From: UBA822 sp036336795
Lineage (GTDB): Bacteria; Gemmatimonadota; Gemmatimonadetes; Longimicrobiales; Gaopeijiaceae
Assembly (NCBI GenBank): GCA_036336795.1
Contig: JAYZFL010000006.1
Coordinates: forward strand, 18,785-82,784
Direction of reading: 5' to 3'
Length of the DNA: 64,000 nucleotides
Under the pieces are notes generated by a model. It was given only the letters and a program-made list of their open reading frames with translations, searched no databases and was not told where the DNA came from. The translations under genes were made by a program, and so were the position numbers. Within the stretch, counting starts at the first letter, position 1, and each line of letters opens with the position of its first letter. Below, piece by piece: positions 27,469 through 37,392 of this stretch.

Positions 27469-28121
27469 GTGGACCCCAGCTCGTCGATTTCCGAGGCTTT
27501 CCCAGTGATGACGCTCCGCTCCATTCCGTGATAGGTCACCTGAAATTCGGCGGACTTCTCGCTTATCCGACTGAGACTGTCTATGGCTTCGGAGGTATTC
27601 CCGACCGGGCGGTCATCAGGGGTCTTCAGCATCTCAAAGGACGTGACGCCAGCAAGCCGATGCTCCTTCTAATACCAGATCGAGCGTCGGTGGAAGATCT
27701 CGTTTGGACGGAAGAGGCCTTGGATATGGCGGAGATGTTTTGGCCAGGGTCCGTGACTCTGGTCCTTTCGGATCCGGGTTCTCGATATCCTGAAGGTCTT
27801 CGCAGTTCGGAAGGGAACGTGGCCGTCCGGGTGAGCCCTCATCCGCTCGTGAATGCGCTGGTAGACGGTGCCGGACCGATACTCTCGACGAGCGCAAATT
27901 TATCCGGCCAGCAACCAGCACTGGACGCTCAGGACAGCTTAGATACTGCCCGAGCTGTAGGGATCGGAGAGGAGATGTGGGTGCTGGACGGAGGTGTGTT
28001 AGAACCGTCCCTCCCCTCTACTGTCGTCGATTGCTCGGGTTCGACGCCGACCGTCTTGCGAGAGGGTAGTATCCCACTCGGTCAGGTCCGGCGTGTCCTC
28101 CCAGAGATCAACACCGTCTAG
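27465..28121 (+). CDS. Threonylcarbamoyl-AMP synthase, Sua5/YwlC
   Basis: Makes threonylcarbamoyl-AMP for the t6A modification of ANN-decoding tRNAs. The KFGGLLAYPTETVYGFGG segment is the conserved ATP/threonine pocket and LSTSANLSGQ the second signature. At 218 residues it has only the YrdC-type domain, without the C-terminal Sua5 domain. The ATG overlaps the ispD stop (ATGA). Its neighbour is a YwlE-type phosphatase, the same adjacency as ywlC and ywlE in Bacillus. Confidence 0.9.
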   Translation: MSGPQLVDFRGFPSDDAPLHSVIGHLKFGGLLAYPTETVYGFGGIPDRAVIRGLQHLKGRDASKPMLLLIPDRASVEDLVWTEEALDMAEMFWPGSVTLVLSDPGSRYPEGLRSSEGNVAVRVSPHPLVNALVDGAGPILSTSANLSGQQPALDAQDSLDTARAVGIGEEMWVLDGGVLEPSLPSTVVDCSGSTPTVLREGSIPLGQVRRVLPEINTV

Positions 28122-28122
28122 G

Positions 28123-28629
28123 ATGAGTAATTCGCCCCGTCTCAGGATCCTCTTTGTGTGTACCGGCAATACGTGTAGGAGTGCCATGGCTCAAGTGATC
28201 GCCCAGCGTGGGGTGAAGGACCGAGGGTGGAATCGGATTGAGATCCGATCCGCAGGCGTCTCTGCCCATCCGGGGACCCTAGCGAGCGAAGAAGCCCGAT
28301 CCGCCGCAGAGAAAGCAGGGCTGAGCTTGGAAGAACATCGGGGTAGTTTCCTTGGGGACGAATTGGTAACGTGGGCGGACCTTATCCTCACCATGGGCGC
28401 CCACCACCTTGAGGTTGTGGAGGGACTCGGTGGCAAAGGCAAAGCGTCAATGTTGACCGCCTTCGCTAGGAAGTCGGAGGAGGGTCGGGAACGAGAGGTC
28501 CAAGATCCATTTGGGGGTGATGCTCATACATATATAGAGAGCTTTCACACGATCGCCGATCTGGTAGAAACCAGTCTAGAGCGCGTGGGTCACGAGTGGG
28601 ATAACCGGAAAGAAGGAGCGGGCCCTTGA
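28123..28629 (+). CDS. Protein-arginine phosphatase, YwlE type
   Basis: Low-molecular-weight protein phosphatase fold with the C-x5-R signature at C13 to R19 (VCTGNTCRS) and the general-acid loop D128 (DPFGG). Thr17 sits where B. subtilis YwlE has Thr11, the residue that favours phosphoarginine; tyrosine phosphatases have isoleucine there. An arginine phosphatase is therefore more likely than a tyrosine phosphatase. The ATG at 28,123 is preferred to the GTG at 28,093. It follows the Sua5/YwlC gene as in Bacillus. No McsB-type arginine kinase is present in the window. Confidence 0.85.
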   Translation: MSNSPRLRILFVCTGNTCRSAMAQVIAQRGVKDRGWNRIEIRSAGVSAHPGTLASEEARSAAEKAGLSLEEHRGSFLGDELVTWADLILTMGAHHLEVVEGLGGKGKASMLTAFARKSEEGREREVQDPFGGDAHTYIESFHTIADLVETSLERVGHEWDNRKEGAGP

Positions 28630-29477
28630 TTTCTCCGACTGCGAACACGAGGCTCCTCGTCCTTTTGGGGAAACCGGTCGCTCACTCGTTCTCTCCTGTG
28701 ATACAAAATGCGGCATTCCGAGAAGCCGACGTCGATGGCATATACGTGGCGCTTCGGTGTGAGGAGGAACGTCTGCCTGGATTCATGCGCGGGTTGGGTG
28801 CGGCTGGCGCCGCGGGAAACGTAACGCTTCCGCACAAAGAGAAAGCCGCTTCCGTTCTCGATGTGTCTTCGGAGGCTGTCCGCAGGACCGGAGCTTGCAA
28901 CACGTTCTGGTGTCAAAACGGGAACGTGTGTGGAGACAACACGGACGTTGAGGGTTTCAGGCGTGCTCTTCAGGACTTTCTGGGAGATTCACCCGCCGGG
29001 TTTCGAGTACTCCTCCTAGGCGCGGGAGGAGCTGCGTGTGCCGTGCTCCTAAGTCTTTTGGACAACGGCGTCGACGAAGTCCTGCTCATGAATCGATCAG
29101 TGGAACGCGCGCGCGCCGTTGCTCGACGCTTGGGTGGAGTCAGGACGAGAGTGGCGAGAGACCTCAGTGAGGTCGAAAACGGGGAGTTCGATTTGGTCGT
29201 CAACACAACGTCACTCGGATTATCCGAAGACGACGATCTTCCCATCGACCTTGAGCGCTTGTCACATGCAGGGGGAGTGATGGATCTTGTGTATGGGCCT
29301 CAGCCAACCCGGTTGGTGAGGGTGGCGGAGCACCTCAACATACGAGCCGTAGATGGAGGAGAGATGTTGGTCCAGCAGGGGGCGGTCTCTTTCGAGCGCT
29401 GGTGGGCGAAGTCGGCCCCGGTCGAGGTTATGAGACGGACACTAAAAGAAGTTCGATCAAGTGAGGTCGTTGGATGA
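28626..29477 (+). CDS. aroE: Shikimate dehydrogenase
   Basis: NADPH-dependent reduction of 3-dehydroshikimate in aromatic amino-acid synthesis. Substrate-binding motifs are HSFSPVIQN, LPHK with K71, and DNTD with D107. The Rossmann strand LLLGAGGAAC follows and the C-terminal MLVQQGAVSFERW helix is conserved. The length of 283 residues is typical. It starts at a TTG that overlaps the phosphatase TGA (TTGA), and its own stop overlaps the next ATG. Confidence 0.94.
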   Translation: MISPTANTRLLVLLGKPVAHSFSPVIQNAAFREADVDGIYVALRCEEERLPGFMRGLGAAGAAGNVTLPHKEKAASVLDVSSEAVRRTGACNTFWCQNGNVCGDNTDVEGFRRALQDFLGDSPAGFRVLLLGAGGAACAVLLSLLDNGVDEVLLMNRSVERARAVARRLGGVRTRVARDLSEVENGEFDLVVNTTSLGLSEDDDLPIDLERLSHAGGVMDLVYGPQPTRLVRVAEHLNIRAVDGGEMLVQQGAVSFERWWAKSAPVEVMRRTLKEVRSSEVVG

Positions 29478-31138
29478 GGTCCGGAGCGATTAGGGCTCTT
29501 TTAGCCGTTGCCTTTCTCTCCACCGCAACTGTGGTGGCTTTCAACAATGGAGATGCGTCGACGGCGTCTCCATCGGTTGGTGTCTTCTCCTCTCAATCCG
29601 GGTCACGCCCGCTCGACATCCAAGAGCATGTGCTCGATAACGGCTTTGCGATTCTTGTCGTGGAGGACCACCGGGTTCCACGCGTGGCTGCCAACCTTTG
29701 GATCCGGGTGGGCTCAATGCAGGAACCTACCGGTTTACATGGCATGACGCACTTTCTCGAGCACGTCATCCACCAGGGGACTACCACCATCGGGACCAAC
29801 GATCTCGTGTCGGAGTTTCCCATACTCCAGGAGATCCACGACACCGAACAGAAACTCATTGCCCTAAGAAACCGTGACCGGAATCGGTTGCGTGAGCGGG
29901 ATGTTTTTATCGACGAGATGGCTTGGCCAGGTACACCCGAGACCCAAGCTCTCCGGGAAAGACTCTACGAGCTTGAGGATCAGGACAACGCTTATCGGGA
30001 CTTTTGGACCTCCTACAAATGGTATCTGCAGTACGGCGGCTATGCTCGTCACCAGGATCCGGTTCCAGCCAGCACCGAGCAGGACTATATGGAGATCAAC
30101 ATGGCGCTTCCCAGCCAGCACCTCGAGCTCTTCTTCCGTCTCGAGGCGGATCGCATGGTCAACGCGGTCCTCAGGGGCTGGGAGGCGCAGCGCTTCACGG
30201 TGCTGGAGCAAATCCTCGGGGGACAGAGCCAACCCCAGACGCGGTTCAACGAAGCGATCGACGGTGTGACTGCATCTTCCCACCCCGTGTATCGTCCTGA
30301 CGGCGGCCATATCCGCGACTTCGGGAACTTCACACGTGCCGCCATGCACAAGATCTACGACGACTATTTCGTGCCTAATAACGCTACCCTAGTCCTCGTC
30401 GGCGACGTCACCTTGGCGGAGGCCGTGCCCTTGGCTGAACGTTACTTTGGCCAGCTACCTCGGGGTCCGGAGCCGCCGGCTGATCTCGACGTTGAGGCCG
30501 AGCCCGTCCCGGGTGGAGCGATCCGTCTGGATTGGACGGATCCGGTGTCGCCGCAGGTGCACGTCCGATACCGCATCCCGGGTATGGGCCACCCAGATCG
30601 GCCCGTGCTCGACCTGATCGCCGCTCTGTTGAGTGGACCTCACGGCCTCGCAGGGCAGCGGCTCGCCATAGCTGGCAAGTCGGCTTCGGTATCGGCGGAT
30701 TTCCGGGTGATCCACACGTATCGCTTTGGCTCGCCCGGCGCGTTCAACCTAGTAGCGCGGGCGGGAACGGACGATGATCTTGCGGTCATTGAGCAAGAAC
30801 TTCTGGCTACCCTGCACGATCTGCGGGTGGGGCGGATTGACCCCGCGGCCCTCGCACGGGCCCACAAGCGGCTCCGGGTCGAGTGGGCGGAGTTCCTCGA
30901 CAATCCCCAAGAGTTAGCGTTCCTAGTTGGGCACCACCAAACGATGAACCACTGGAGTACGTTACCTGCTCTCATCGAGGCGAGGGATGCGGCGACGGCA
31001 GAGGACGTGCAACGGGTAGCGTCGACCTACTTCGTAGCGTCGAATCGAGTAATCGCTCTGGCCCGTGCCAAGCCTGCGGAAGGGAGCGGACCTAGCTGGC
31101 TAGACTTCCTGTGGTCAGACTTGCCGGGAGAGCGATGA
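29474..31138 (+). CDS. M16 zinc peptidase, catalytic subunit
   Basis: An exported pitrilysin-family metallopeptidase of 554 residues. A signal peptide covers about residues 1-25. The inverted zinc motif HFLEH lies at residues 93-97, and the downstream glutamate ligand is in the RFTVLEQILGG segment. The second half is the M16_C substrate-binding domain (ATLVLVGDVT...). The ATG overlaps the aroE stop and its own stop overlaps the following gene. The next gene lacks the zinc motif, so the two probably act as a pair, as in bacterial M16 heterodimers. The likely site is the periplasm. Confidence 0.9.
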   Translation: MRSGAIRALLAVAFLSTATVVAFNNGDASTASPSVGVFSSQSGSRPLDIQEHVLDNGFAILVVEDHRVPRVAANLWIRVGSMQEPTGLHGMTHFLEHVIHQGTTTIGTNDLVSEFPILQEIHDTEQKLIALRNRDRNRLRERDVFIDEMAWPGTPETQALRERLYELEDQDNAYRDFWTSYKWYLQYGGYARHQDPVPASTEQDYMEINMALPSQHLELFFRLEADRMVNAVLRGWEAQRFTVLEQILGGQSQPQTRFNEAIDGVTASSHPVYRPDGGHIRDFGNFTRAAMHKIYDDYFVPNNATLVLVGDVTLAEAVPLAERYFGQLPRGPEPPADLDVEAEPVPGGAIRLDWTDPVSPQVHVRYRIPGMGHPDRPVLDLIAALLSGPHGLAGQRLAIAGKSASVSADFRVIHTYRFGSPGAFNLVARAGTDDDLAVIEQELLATLHDLRVGRIDPAALARAHKRLRVEWAEFLDNPQELAFLVGHHQTMNHWSTLPALIEARDAATAEDVQRVASTYFVASNRVIALARAKPAEGSGPSWLDFLWSDLPGER

Positions 31139-32643
31139 TGAGGGCCGGGATGGATCGCCTCTGCGGATTTTTAGCGGTGCGTCGTATTTGGGCACTCCCG
31201 GGGGTAATCGCGTCAGCCCTCATCGCAGGCGGATGTGATGGTACCGGAGATTTTCTCCCTGGGCACTCGCGACCGGTTTTCGAGCACGATTGGCCCGATC
31301 CGAAAGAATTGGCTCTCGGGATGAACGAATTTACTCCTCCTGATCCAGGCGAGGCTATTTTCGAGGCCTCGAGTGGTGTCCGGGCGTATATCGTTCCGGA
31401 ATCGTCGGATCCACTGGTGCGCATCACGGCAGCCTTGCCCCTTGGCCGGCTCTACGAGGCCGAAGAAGAGGTAGGCGCCGCGACCCTCCTAACCCGACTC
31501 CTAACTACCCGAGGTGCCGCAGGAGCGGGCCCGCCACTTTCGCTCCGTCTTGCAGAGCTAGGAACGACTCTCAGCACCGTTGAATCTCTGGATGCCACCC
31601 AGATCTCCCTCGATGTCATACCGGAGGATTGGCGGAAAGGGCTGGAGTTGCTTGTGGAGCTGCTCCGGGACCCCGATTTAGATGCCTCTGCAATCCGGCA
31701 ATACCGGTCGGGCACCGGCTACGACATGCCCATGGCTGGGATCGGGGGAGAGGGCTTTCGACCAAAAGTTGAGCTTGAGCGCAGGGTGAGCGGATATCCA
31801 CTCGCTCCTCCGGACTCCGGGACCGCGGTCTCTCTGGCCGCGATCCGGGGACTGGCCTCGCGAAGCCTGCGACCCGACCGGGTAGTGCTTGGCATCGGAG
31901 GTGCTGTCTCGCGTGATGCCGTCGAAGAGCTCATTGAGTCTGTTACCAGAGGATGGACAGGTTCTGAAGAGTCTCTAGTACCGCCGCGAGTGATTGAGTC
32001 GGATGGGAGCCCAAGCCGATTCTACACCGTGGACGTTCCAAGCTTGGAAGGTTGGATTGCTATCGGACGGGTGGGTGGGGCAGTCCCGGAATCGGATCAG
32101 GCCGCTCTCTCGGCTCTTCGCTTCATCCTTGCCGAACGACTCAACATCGCAGCACGCGAAATGCGAGGCTTGGCGAACCGAGACGATTTCCAGGTTCCGG
32201 AGACAGGGTCCGGGAGTGGTCTGCTCCACATCCGTACAGGGGGTCGTCCGGAGGCCGTGGCACCTCTCATCCGCTTCAGTCTAGACGAGGTAGAACGTAT
32301 CTATGATCCGAGCGAGCCGGTGACGGATGCGGAGGTGAGGCGGGTCCAAGGCTGGATGTTGGGCGCGGTTTGGCAACGCTCCTTGGAGTCGGCGACCAGT
32401 GCGAGCGGCACCTTCGCCCTGGAACGTCTGCGTCGAGGGAGCACTGACCGACTGATCGAATGGCCGGAAGCTGTAAAATCTGTCACCGCTCCGGACATTA
32501 AGGCGATAGCCCAGCGCTACCTGGACCCCACGACCCTGGTGACGGTCGTGGTCGGCCCATTGGATAGAATCAGGGAGGCTCGCCACCCTCGTTGGCCCAT
32601 GGCCTTGGATGAGCTAGAGGCGAGCCTCTCTGGCAGCAGGTGA
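31135..32643 (+). CDS. M16 peptidase-like lipoprotein, non-catalytic
   Basis: The second member of an M16 pair, about 502 residues. The signal peptide ends in a lipobox (IAGGC), making it a lipoprotein. Where the catalytic partner has HFLEH, this protein has LLTRLLTT, so zinc cannot be bound. The C-terminal half keeps the M16_C fold. The ATG at 31,135 overlaps the stop of the catalytic gene. It likely supports substrate recognition by the upstream peptidase. It is convergent with the minus-strand sortilin-like gene, 19 bases away. Confidence 0.86.
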   Translation: MMRAGMDRLCGFLAVRRIWALPGVIASALIAGGCDGTGDFLPGHSRPVFEHDWPDPKELALGMNEFTPPDPGEAIFEASSGVRAYIVPESSDPLVRITAALPLGRLYEAEEEVGAATLLTRLLTTRGAAGAGPPLSLRLAELGTTLSTVESLDATQISLDVIPEDWRKGLELLVELLRDPDLDASAIRQYRSGTGYDMPMAGIGGEGFRPKVELERRVSGYPLAPPDSGTAVSLAAIRGLASRSLRPDRVVLGIGGAVSRDAVEELIESVTRGWTGSEESLVPPRVIESDGSPSRFYTVDVPSLEGWIAIGRVGGAVPESDQAALSALRFILAERLNIAAREMRGLANRDDFQVPETGSGSGLLHIRTGGRPEAVAPLIRFSLDEVERIYDPSEPVTDAEVRRVQGWMLGAVWQRSLESATSASGTFALERLRRGSTDRLIEWPEAVKSVTAPDIKAIAQRYLDPTTLVTVVVGPLDRIREARHPRWPMALDELEASLSGSR

Positions 32644-32662
32644 AACCAACTGCCCAGCAGCT

Positions 32663-35600
32663 CTACCCAATCGGTTCGCGTGTCGGTAGTGGGGTTATGA
32701 TGGCCGAATACCCCATCTCCCGTACCAGGTCATTGAACTCATTGAGCCGCTCCCCCAGGAGAAGTTCTACCGTGGCCCGATGCATAATCCAGCGCACCCT
32801 CAGGTCCCGCAGCACGTCCTGGGATCCTTGACTCACCCCAGCATTCGCCCCGTCGGCGTTTCCGTGTAACCACACGTACTGGAACTTGAGCCGCGTGGGG
32901 AAGTTGATGACCGTCTGTCCATCCACTGTCTTGGATTGGTAGAGGGAGTCAGCCACGACCTCCAGATCCCGGACCAGAGTGCCACCGGCTTCGGCCACGG
33001 ACTCGATATCTTCGCGGCCCTCGAGTCGATCCAACAGCGACTCGATTTGCTCCCTCACGTCCTGGGTGCGCATCACTGAGCGGTGGATCTCTGTGAGCTC
33101 TCCGGCCACGTTAGCCACGAAGGTGTCCTGTTCCCGGTAGTCGTCCAAAGTCGCTCCTACACGGGGATCCATGCGGACCTCCAAGGGCTGAGTCATGGAC
33201 CAATCACCCACCGTTAGTTGGACCCTGTACCTGTCAGGTACCGCACGTCGCCCTTGGAGCGATCCGAATACGTAGGCACCCGCAATATTCGGGATTGCCT
33301 CATACCTGAGGTTCCAGCTCGTTCGGTTCATTCCAGCTTCCGCTACCATAGACTGGGCTCCGGGGCTCAGGTCCTCGTCTGGCACGGTGGAATACGTCCG
33401 CACCAAATCGCCATTTTCCTTGAGAACCTTGAGGGTTAGGACCTCGCCCTCCGAGAGATCGTCGGGCAACCAGAAGTCAATGGTGGCTCCCGCGGGAGGA
33501 TTCCGGCCGACGTTGCCTCCACTGGCTGGGCCGCCTCCGCCTCCGCTTCCCAGGCGGTAAGCATGGCGGGGGACAAAAAGATGGGGTTCGTTTCCAGTCA
33601 CGTCGGGTGCCTGCTGGAGGGGGGAGAGGTTGTCGAGGATCCAGAAGCTTCGGCCCGATGTGGCCGCGACAAGATCGTTTTCGCGCCGCTGGATGATTAG
33701 GTCGTTGATAGGTGTGTTCGGGAGGTTGAGCTGAAGTGACTGCCAGTACCCTCCACCGTCGAACGAGACATATATGCCCGTCTCTGTGCCTGCATAAAGG
33801 AGATCAGGGCGCACCGGATCCTCACGGACTACCTTCACCCAGGCCTCTTCGGGAAGTCCCTCCGTGAGATGCTCCCAGCTAGCGCCGTAGTCCGTGGTCT
33901 TAAAGATGTGGGGCGTGAAGTCATTAAACTTGTAGCGCGTGAACGCGATGTAGGCTGTAGCTGGATCGTGGGGAGAGACCTCGATGGCGTTGATCACGCC
34001 CTCTTGGAGGCCATTAGGGGTCATGTCCTCCCAGTTAGCTCCGTCATCCCGGGTCAGATGTACGAGGCCGTCGTCACTACCAGTCCAGATAGTGCCCATC
34101 TCATGCTCGGATTCAACTACATAATAAATAGTGCCGTAGATTTCTCCGCCGGCTCCCTCGTTGGTGATGGGCCCTCCCCCGTAGTCCTGCTTCTCGTCCT
34201 CGTCCCGAGTCAGATCTGGGCTGATCTCCTGCCAGTTCATCCCCCGCTCCCGCGTACGCACGAGAATGTTGGACGCGTGATAGATGGTTGAGGGATCGTG
34301 CGGTGACGCCACAATGGGAGCGTTCCAGTTGTACCGGTACTTCATCTCACGGCCCTGGAGGGCAGCGGGTAGCACCGGATACACGCCGATGTCGCGTGAT
34401 CCGGCGGTCCGATGATCATATTCGGAAATAATGCCCATGTAGCAACCGGCATACACGAAACGGGGGTCATCCGGATCGAAGGCAGTGTAGGCACTCTCGC
34501 AGCCACCCACGGGATACCAGTCTTTCCAGGTGATTCCTCCGTTCCCGAAGCTGGCGATGGCCACCGAACTGTTATCTTGCTGGCCACCATAAACATGATA
34601 CGGAAAGCGATTGTCGACGTTGACCCGGTAGAACTGTGCCGTGGGCTGGTTGCGTTGAGTGGACCACGACTCGCCGCCGTTGAACGAGACATTGGCTCCG
34701 CCGTCGTTGGCGTTGATCATCACCTCGTTATCGTCGGGATGGATCCACAGGTCGTGGGTATCACCGTGGGGAACGGAGACCCGCGTGAAATTCTGTCCAC
34801 CGTCCACGGACTTCACCATGGGAGCGTTTAGGACATAGACTGTCTCCTCGTCCACGGGATCGGCGTACACTTCGATGTAGTACCAGGCTCGAGCTCGGAG
34901 CGTCCAGTCCTCGCTCACGATCTCCCACGATGCTCCGCCGTCGTCCGAACGGAAGAGCCCTCCACCTGGGTCGGCTTCCACCATGGCGAACACCCGGTCG
35001 GGATTCGCTCGAGAAACGTCGATAGATGTTTTGCCCATGAGTTCGGGGAAGCCGTTCTCAAGCTTTTCCCACGTGTCTCCACTGTCCGTAGATTTCCAGA
35101 AGCCGCTGCCAGGGCCACCACTCCGGACCTGCCAGGGCAAACGCCGATGCTCCCAGAACGCCGCGTAGAGGATGCGTGGGTTGGTCATGTCCATGGACAG
35201 ATCGGACGCACCAGAGTTCTCGTCCACGTAGAGAATCAGCTCCCAGCTTTCTCCGCCGTCGCTGGAGCGATAGACGCCTCGCTCCTCGTTGGCTCCGTAG
35301 GGAGCTCCCTGGGCTGCCACATAAACGAGGTCGGGGTTCTTTGGATGAACCCGGATCCGAGAGATAGCGCGCGTACGATCGAGACCCATATGCACCCATG
35401 TCTTACCAGCGTCGGTGGAGCGGTAGACCCCGTTGCCGTGGGATGTCATCACACCACGGATGGCATGCTCGCCCATGCCCACGTATACCACGTTGGGGTC
35501 GGATTCAGCCACCGCGATGGCCCCTACCGATGACGTGGCGATCTGGCTGTCGGTCACGTTGATCCAAGTGACGCCTGCGTCCCCCGTTTTCCATACGCCG

Positions 35601-35839
35601 CTACCGACGCCGCCAAAATAGTACGTCATCGGGTCACCCGTCACACCCGTTGAGGCCACCGACCGACCGCCGCGGAAGGGGCCGATGCTTCGCCACTCCA
35701 TGTCCTGATAGAGACTCGGATCGACCACGGGGTCGGCGTCCTGAGCGGTGAGATCTCCTGGCATAGCTAGTGGAGTGATTACCGATACTAGGGTAGCTAT
35801 CAACAGAACTGAAAGCCGTGGTGAAATCCGATCACACAT
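32663..35839 (-). CDS. Sortilin/VPS10-like BNR-propeller protein
   Basis: A secreted 1058-residue protein built from repeated beta-propeller blades of the BNR/Asp-box type, with recurrent S-x-D-x-G-x-[TS]-W motifs (STDAGKTW, SSDGGESW, STDSGDTW, TTDYGASW). It is widely labelled glycosyl hydrolase, but no glycosidase catalytic pair is apparent; a binding or scaffolding role is equally possible. The in-frame ATG at 35,839 is chosen: GGAG lies 6 bases before it and a signal peptide ending LTAQD follows. The C-terminal 250 residues form a separate domain with an alpha-helical part (VREQIESLLDRLEGRED). It stands alone and is convergent to the M16 pair. Confidence 0.82.
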   Translation of the reverse strand: MCDRISPRLSVLLIATLVSVITPLAMPGDLTAQDADPVVDPSLYQDMEWRSIGPFRGGRSVASTGVTGDPMTYYFGGVGSGVWKTGDAGVTWINVTDSQIATSSVGAIAVAESDPNVVYVGMGEHAIRGVMTSHGNGVYRSTDAGKTWVHMGLDRTRAISRIRVHPKNPDLVYVAAQGAPYGANEERGVYRSSDGGESWELILYVDENSGASDLSMDMTNPRILYAAFWEHRRLPWQVRSGGPGSGFWKSTDSGDTWEKLENGFPELMGKTSIDVSRANPDRVFAMVEADPGGGLFRSDDGGASWEIVSEDWTLRARAWYYIEVYADPVDEETVYVLNAPMVKSVDGGQNFTRVSVPHGDTHDLWIHPDDNEVMINANDGGANVSFNGGESWSTQRNQPTAQFYRVNVDNRFPYHVYGGQQDNSSVAIASFGNGGITWKDWYPVGGCESAYTAFDPDDPRFVYAGCYMGIISEYDHRTAGSRDIGVYPVLPAALQGREMKYRYNWNAPIVASPHDPSTIYHASNILVRTRERGMNWQEISPDLTRDEDEKQDYGGGPITNEGAGGEIYGTIYYVVESEHEMGTIWTGSDDGLVHLTRDDGANWEDMTPNGLQEGVINAIEVSPHDPATAYIAFTRYKFNDFTPHIFKTTDYGASWEHLTEGLPEEAWVKVVREDPVRPDLLYAGTETGIYVSFDGGGYWQSLQLNLPNTPINDLIIQRRENDLVAATSGRSFWILDNLSPLQQAPDVTGNEPHLFVPRHAYRLGSGGGGGPASGGNVGRNPPAGATIDFWLPDDLSEGEVLTLKVLKENGDLVRTYSTVPDEDLSPGAQSMVAEAGMNRTSWNLRYEAIPNIAGAYVFGSLQGRRAVPDRYRVQLTVGDWSMTQPLEVRMDPRVGATLDDYREQDTFVANVAGELTEIHRSVMRTQDVREQIESLLDRLEGREDIESVAEAGGTLVRDLEVVADSLYQSKTVDGQTVINFPTRLKFQYVWLHGNADGANAGVSQGSQDVLRDLRVRWIMHRATVELLLGERLNEFNDLVREMGYSAIITPLPTREPIG

Positions 35840-36223
35840 GGGAATCTCCAAGAGAGTAGATTGGGGGCTGAACACTAGATGGTTGCTCTCGCGAGTGCAC
35901 AAGAGAAGATAGGTGTCGATGTGTCGGCACGGGATACGGAATACCAGGAAGGTGAGCTTGGCCCAATGAGAGGGCGGGGATATAATTCAGTCCGATCCGA
36001 CATAAGCGCTACCGTGTGAGGTGTTCGAGTGTTAGTGGCGGCTGATTTTCTCAGAATTGGACACGGCGCCCAAGTGGCGGTTATGCGACTCACCTGAACA
36101 GGGGACTTACAGGTTTTTCTCACCATGTTCGCCTGAGCCTCTCCTTATGTGTAGCGTACTCGACAGGTTCTGTGCTTCCGGCGCTGTTACTTTACTAGCC
36201 AAACTACTATAGGAGGGGAGTGG
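35840..36223. other. Divergent intergenic region before gap
   Basis: 384 bases between the sortilin-like gene (minus) and gap (plus). I see no supported gene, tRNA or repeat. A weak 5-bp stem (ACCTG/CAGGT) followed by five T residues lies near 36,092-36,120. The gap ribosome-binding site is strong (AGGAGGGGAG, 36,210-36,219). No good -35/-10 pair could be fixed. Confidence 0.4.
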
Positions 36224-37240
36224 ATGCCCATCCGCGTTGCCATCAATGGATTTGGCCGCATCGGCCGAAATGTACTCCGGTCCGCCAAACGCTCAGCTGC
36301 TACGGATATGGAGTTCGTAGCCGTGAACGACCTGACGGACAATACAATGCTCGCTCACCTGTTCAAATACGATTCGATTCACGGGACGTATCCAGGAGAG
36401 GTGGTTGTGACGAATGACGGATTGAGGGTGGACGGTGACGAAATCAAGGTGTACTCAGAGCGAGATCCGGCGGCGTTGCCGTGGGGTGACCTTGCCGTGG
36501 ACATCGTCGTCGAGTCCACCGGCTTCTTCACAAGCCGTGATAAGGCTGAAAAACATCTAGAAGCAGGCGCCAAGAAAGTCATCATAAGTGCTCCGGCCAA
36601 GAACGAGGACGTCACGATCGTCCTCGGTGTAAATGACGATCGATACGATCCCGAACGACATGACATCATATCCAATGCGAGTTGTACGACGAACTGTCTG
36701 GCGCCCGTGGTTAGAGTCTTGATGGATTCCTTCGGGTTTGAGTACGGGCTGATGACCACCGTGCACTCCTACACAGGTGATCAGCCGGTTCTGGACGTTA
36801 CGCACTCCGACCCACGACGTGCCCGCGCCGCCGCAATGTCAATGATCCCGACGACCACCGGCGCGGCCAGAGCAACTTCACTCGTCATTCCTGAAGTCGA
36901 AGGGAAGCTCGACGGGATGGCCATCCGAGTTCCTACCCCAAACGTTTCCGTTGTCGACCTTGTCGCCACGGTGGGGTCCGAAACGACTCGGGATGCTGTC
37001 AATGAAGCTTTGCGAGACGCTGCGGGAGGTTCCCTAAAGGGCATATTGGCTGTGTGCGACGAGCCTCTCGTGTCAGTTGACTTCCTGGGAAATCCACACA
37101 GCTCGATTGTTGATGGTCCAAGTACGAGCGTGATTAGCGGTAGGATGGTGAAGGTTCTTTCCTGGTATGACAATGAATGGGGCTATTCCTCACGGGTCGT
37201 AGACCTCGTGGGATACGTCGGGCGACAGTTCGAGTCTTAG
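36224..37240 (+). CDS. gap: Glyceraldehyde-3-phosphate dehydrogenase
   Basis: Glycolytic enzyme oxidising and phosphorylating glyceraldehyde-3-phosphate. The NAD-binding GFGRIGRNVLR is at the N-terminus, followed by VAVNDLTD. The catalytic cysteine lies in SNASCTTNCLAPV and the paired histidine in TVHSYTGDQ. The closing WYDNEWGYS motif is intact. The length of 338 residues is normal. It is separated from pgk by 152 bases and is the first of a gap-pgk-tpiA-secG group. Confidence 0.96.
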   Translation: MPIRVAINGFGRIGRNVLRSAKRSAATDMEFVAVNDLTDNTMLAHLFKYDSIHGTYPGEVVVTNDGLRVDGDEIKVYSERDPAALPWGDLAVDIVVESTGFFTSRDKAEKHLEAGAKKVIISAPAKNEDVTIVLGVNDDRYDPERHDIISNASCTTNCLAPVVRVLMDSFGFEYGLMTTVHSYTGDQPVLDVTHSDPRRARAAAMSMIPTTTGAARATSLVIPEVEGKLDGMAIRVPTPNVSVVDLVATVGSETTRDAVNEALRDAAGGSLKGILAVCDEPLVSVDFLGNPHSSIVDGPSTSVISGRMVKVLSWYDNEWGYSSRVVDLVGYVGRQFES

Positions 37241-37392
37241 GTAGGAGCCTAAATCGCTTTGGAAGGGAGTCCGATCGGATGATCACGGAGAGCGCGGCCA
37301 AGGGTTGTGACATGAAGCCAGAGGCGGGTGTGATGAGTAAGGCTTCCGATCGGGCGTTAGCCCTTCCATAGTTTCTGGCCCTCGTATCGTCG

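Noticed and set aside
36092..36120. A terminator-like stem with TTTTT before gap
   Set aside because: The stem is only 5 bp with a 13-base loop, and no gene ends close upstream on that strand.
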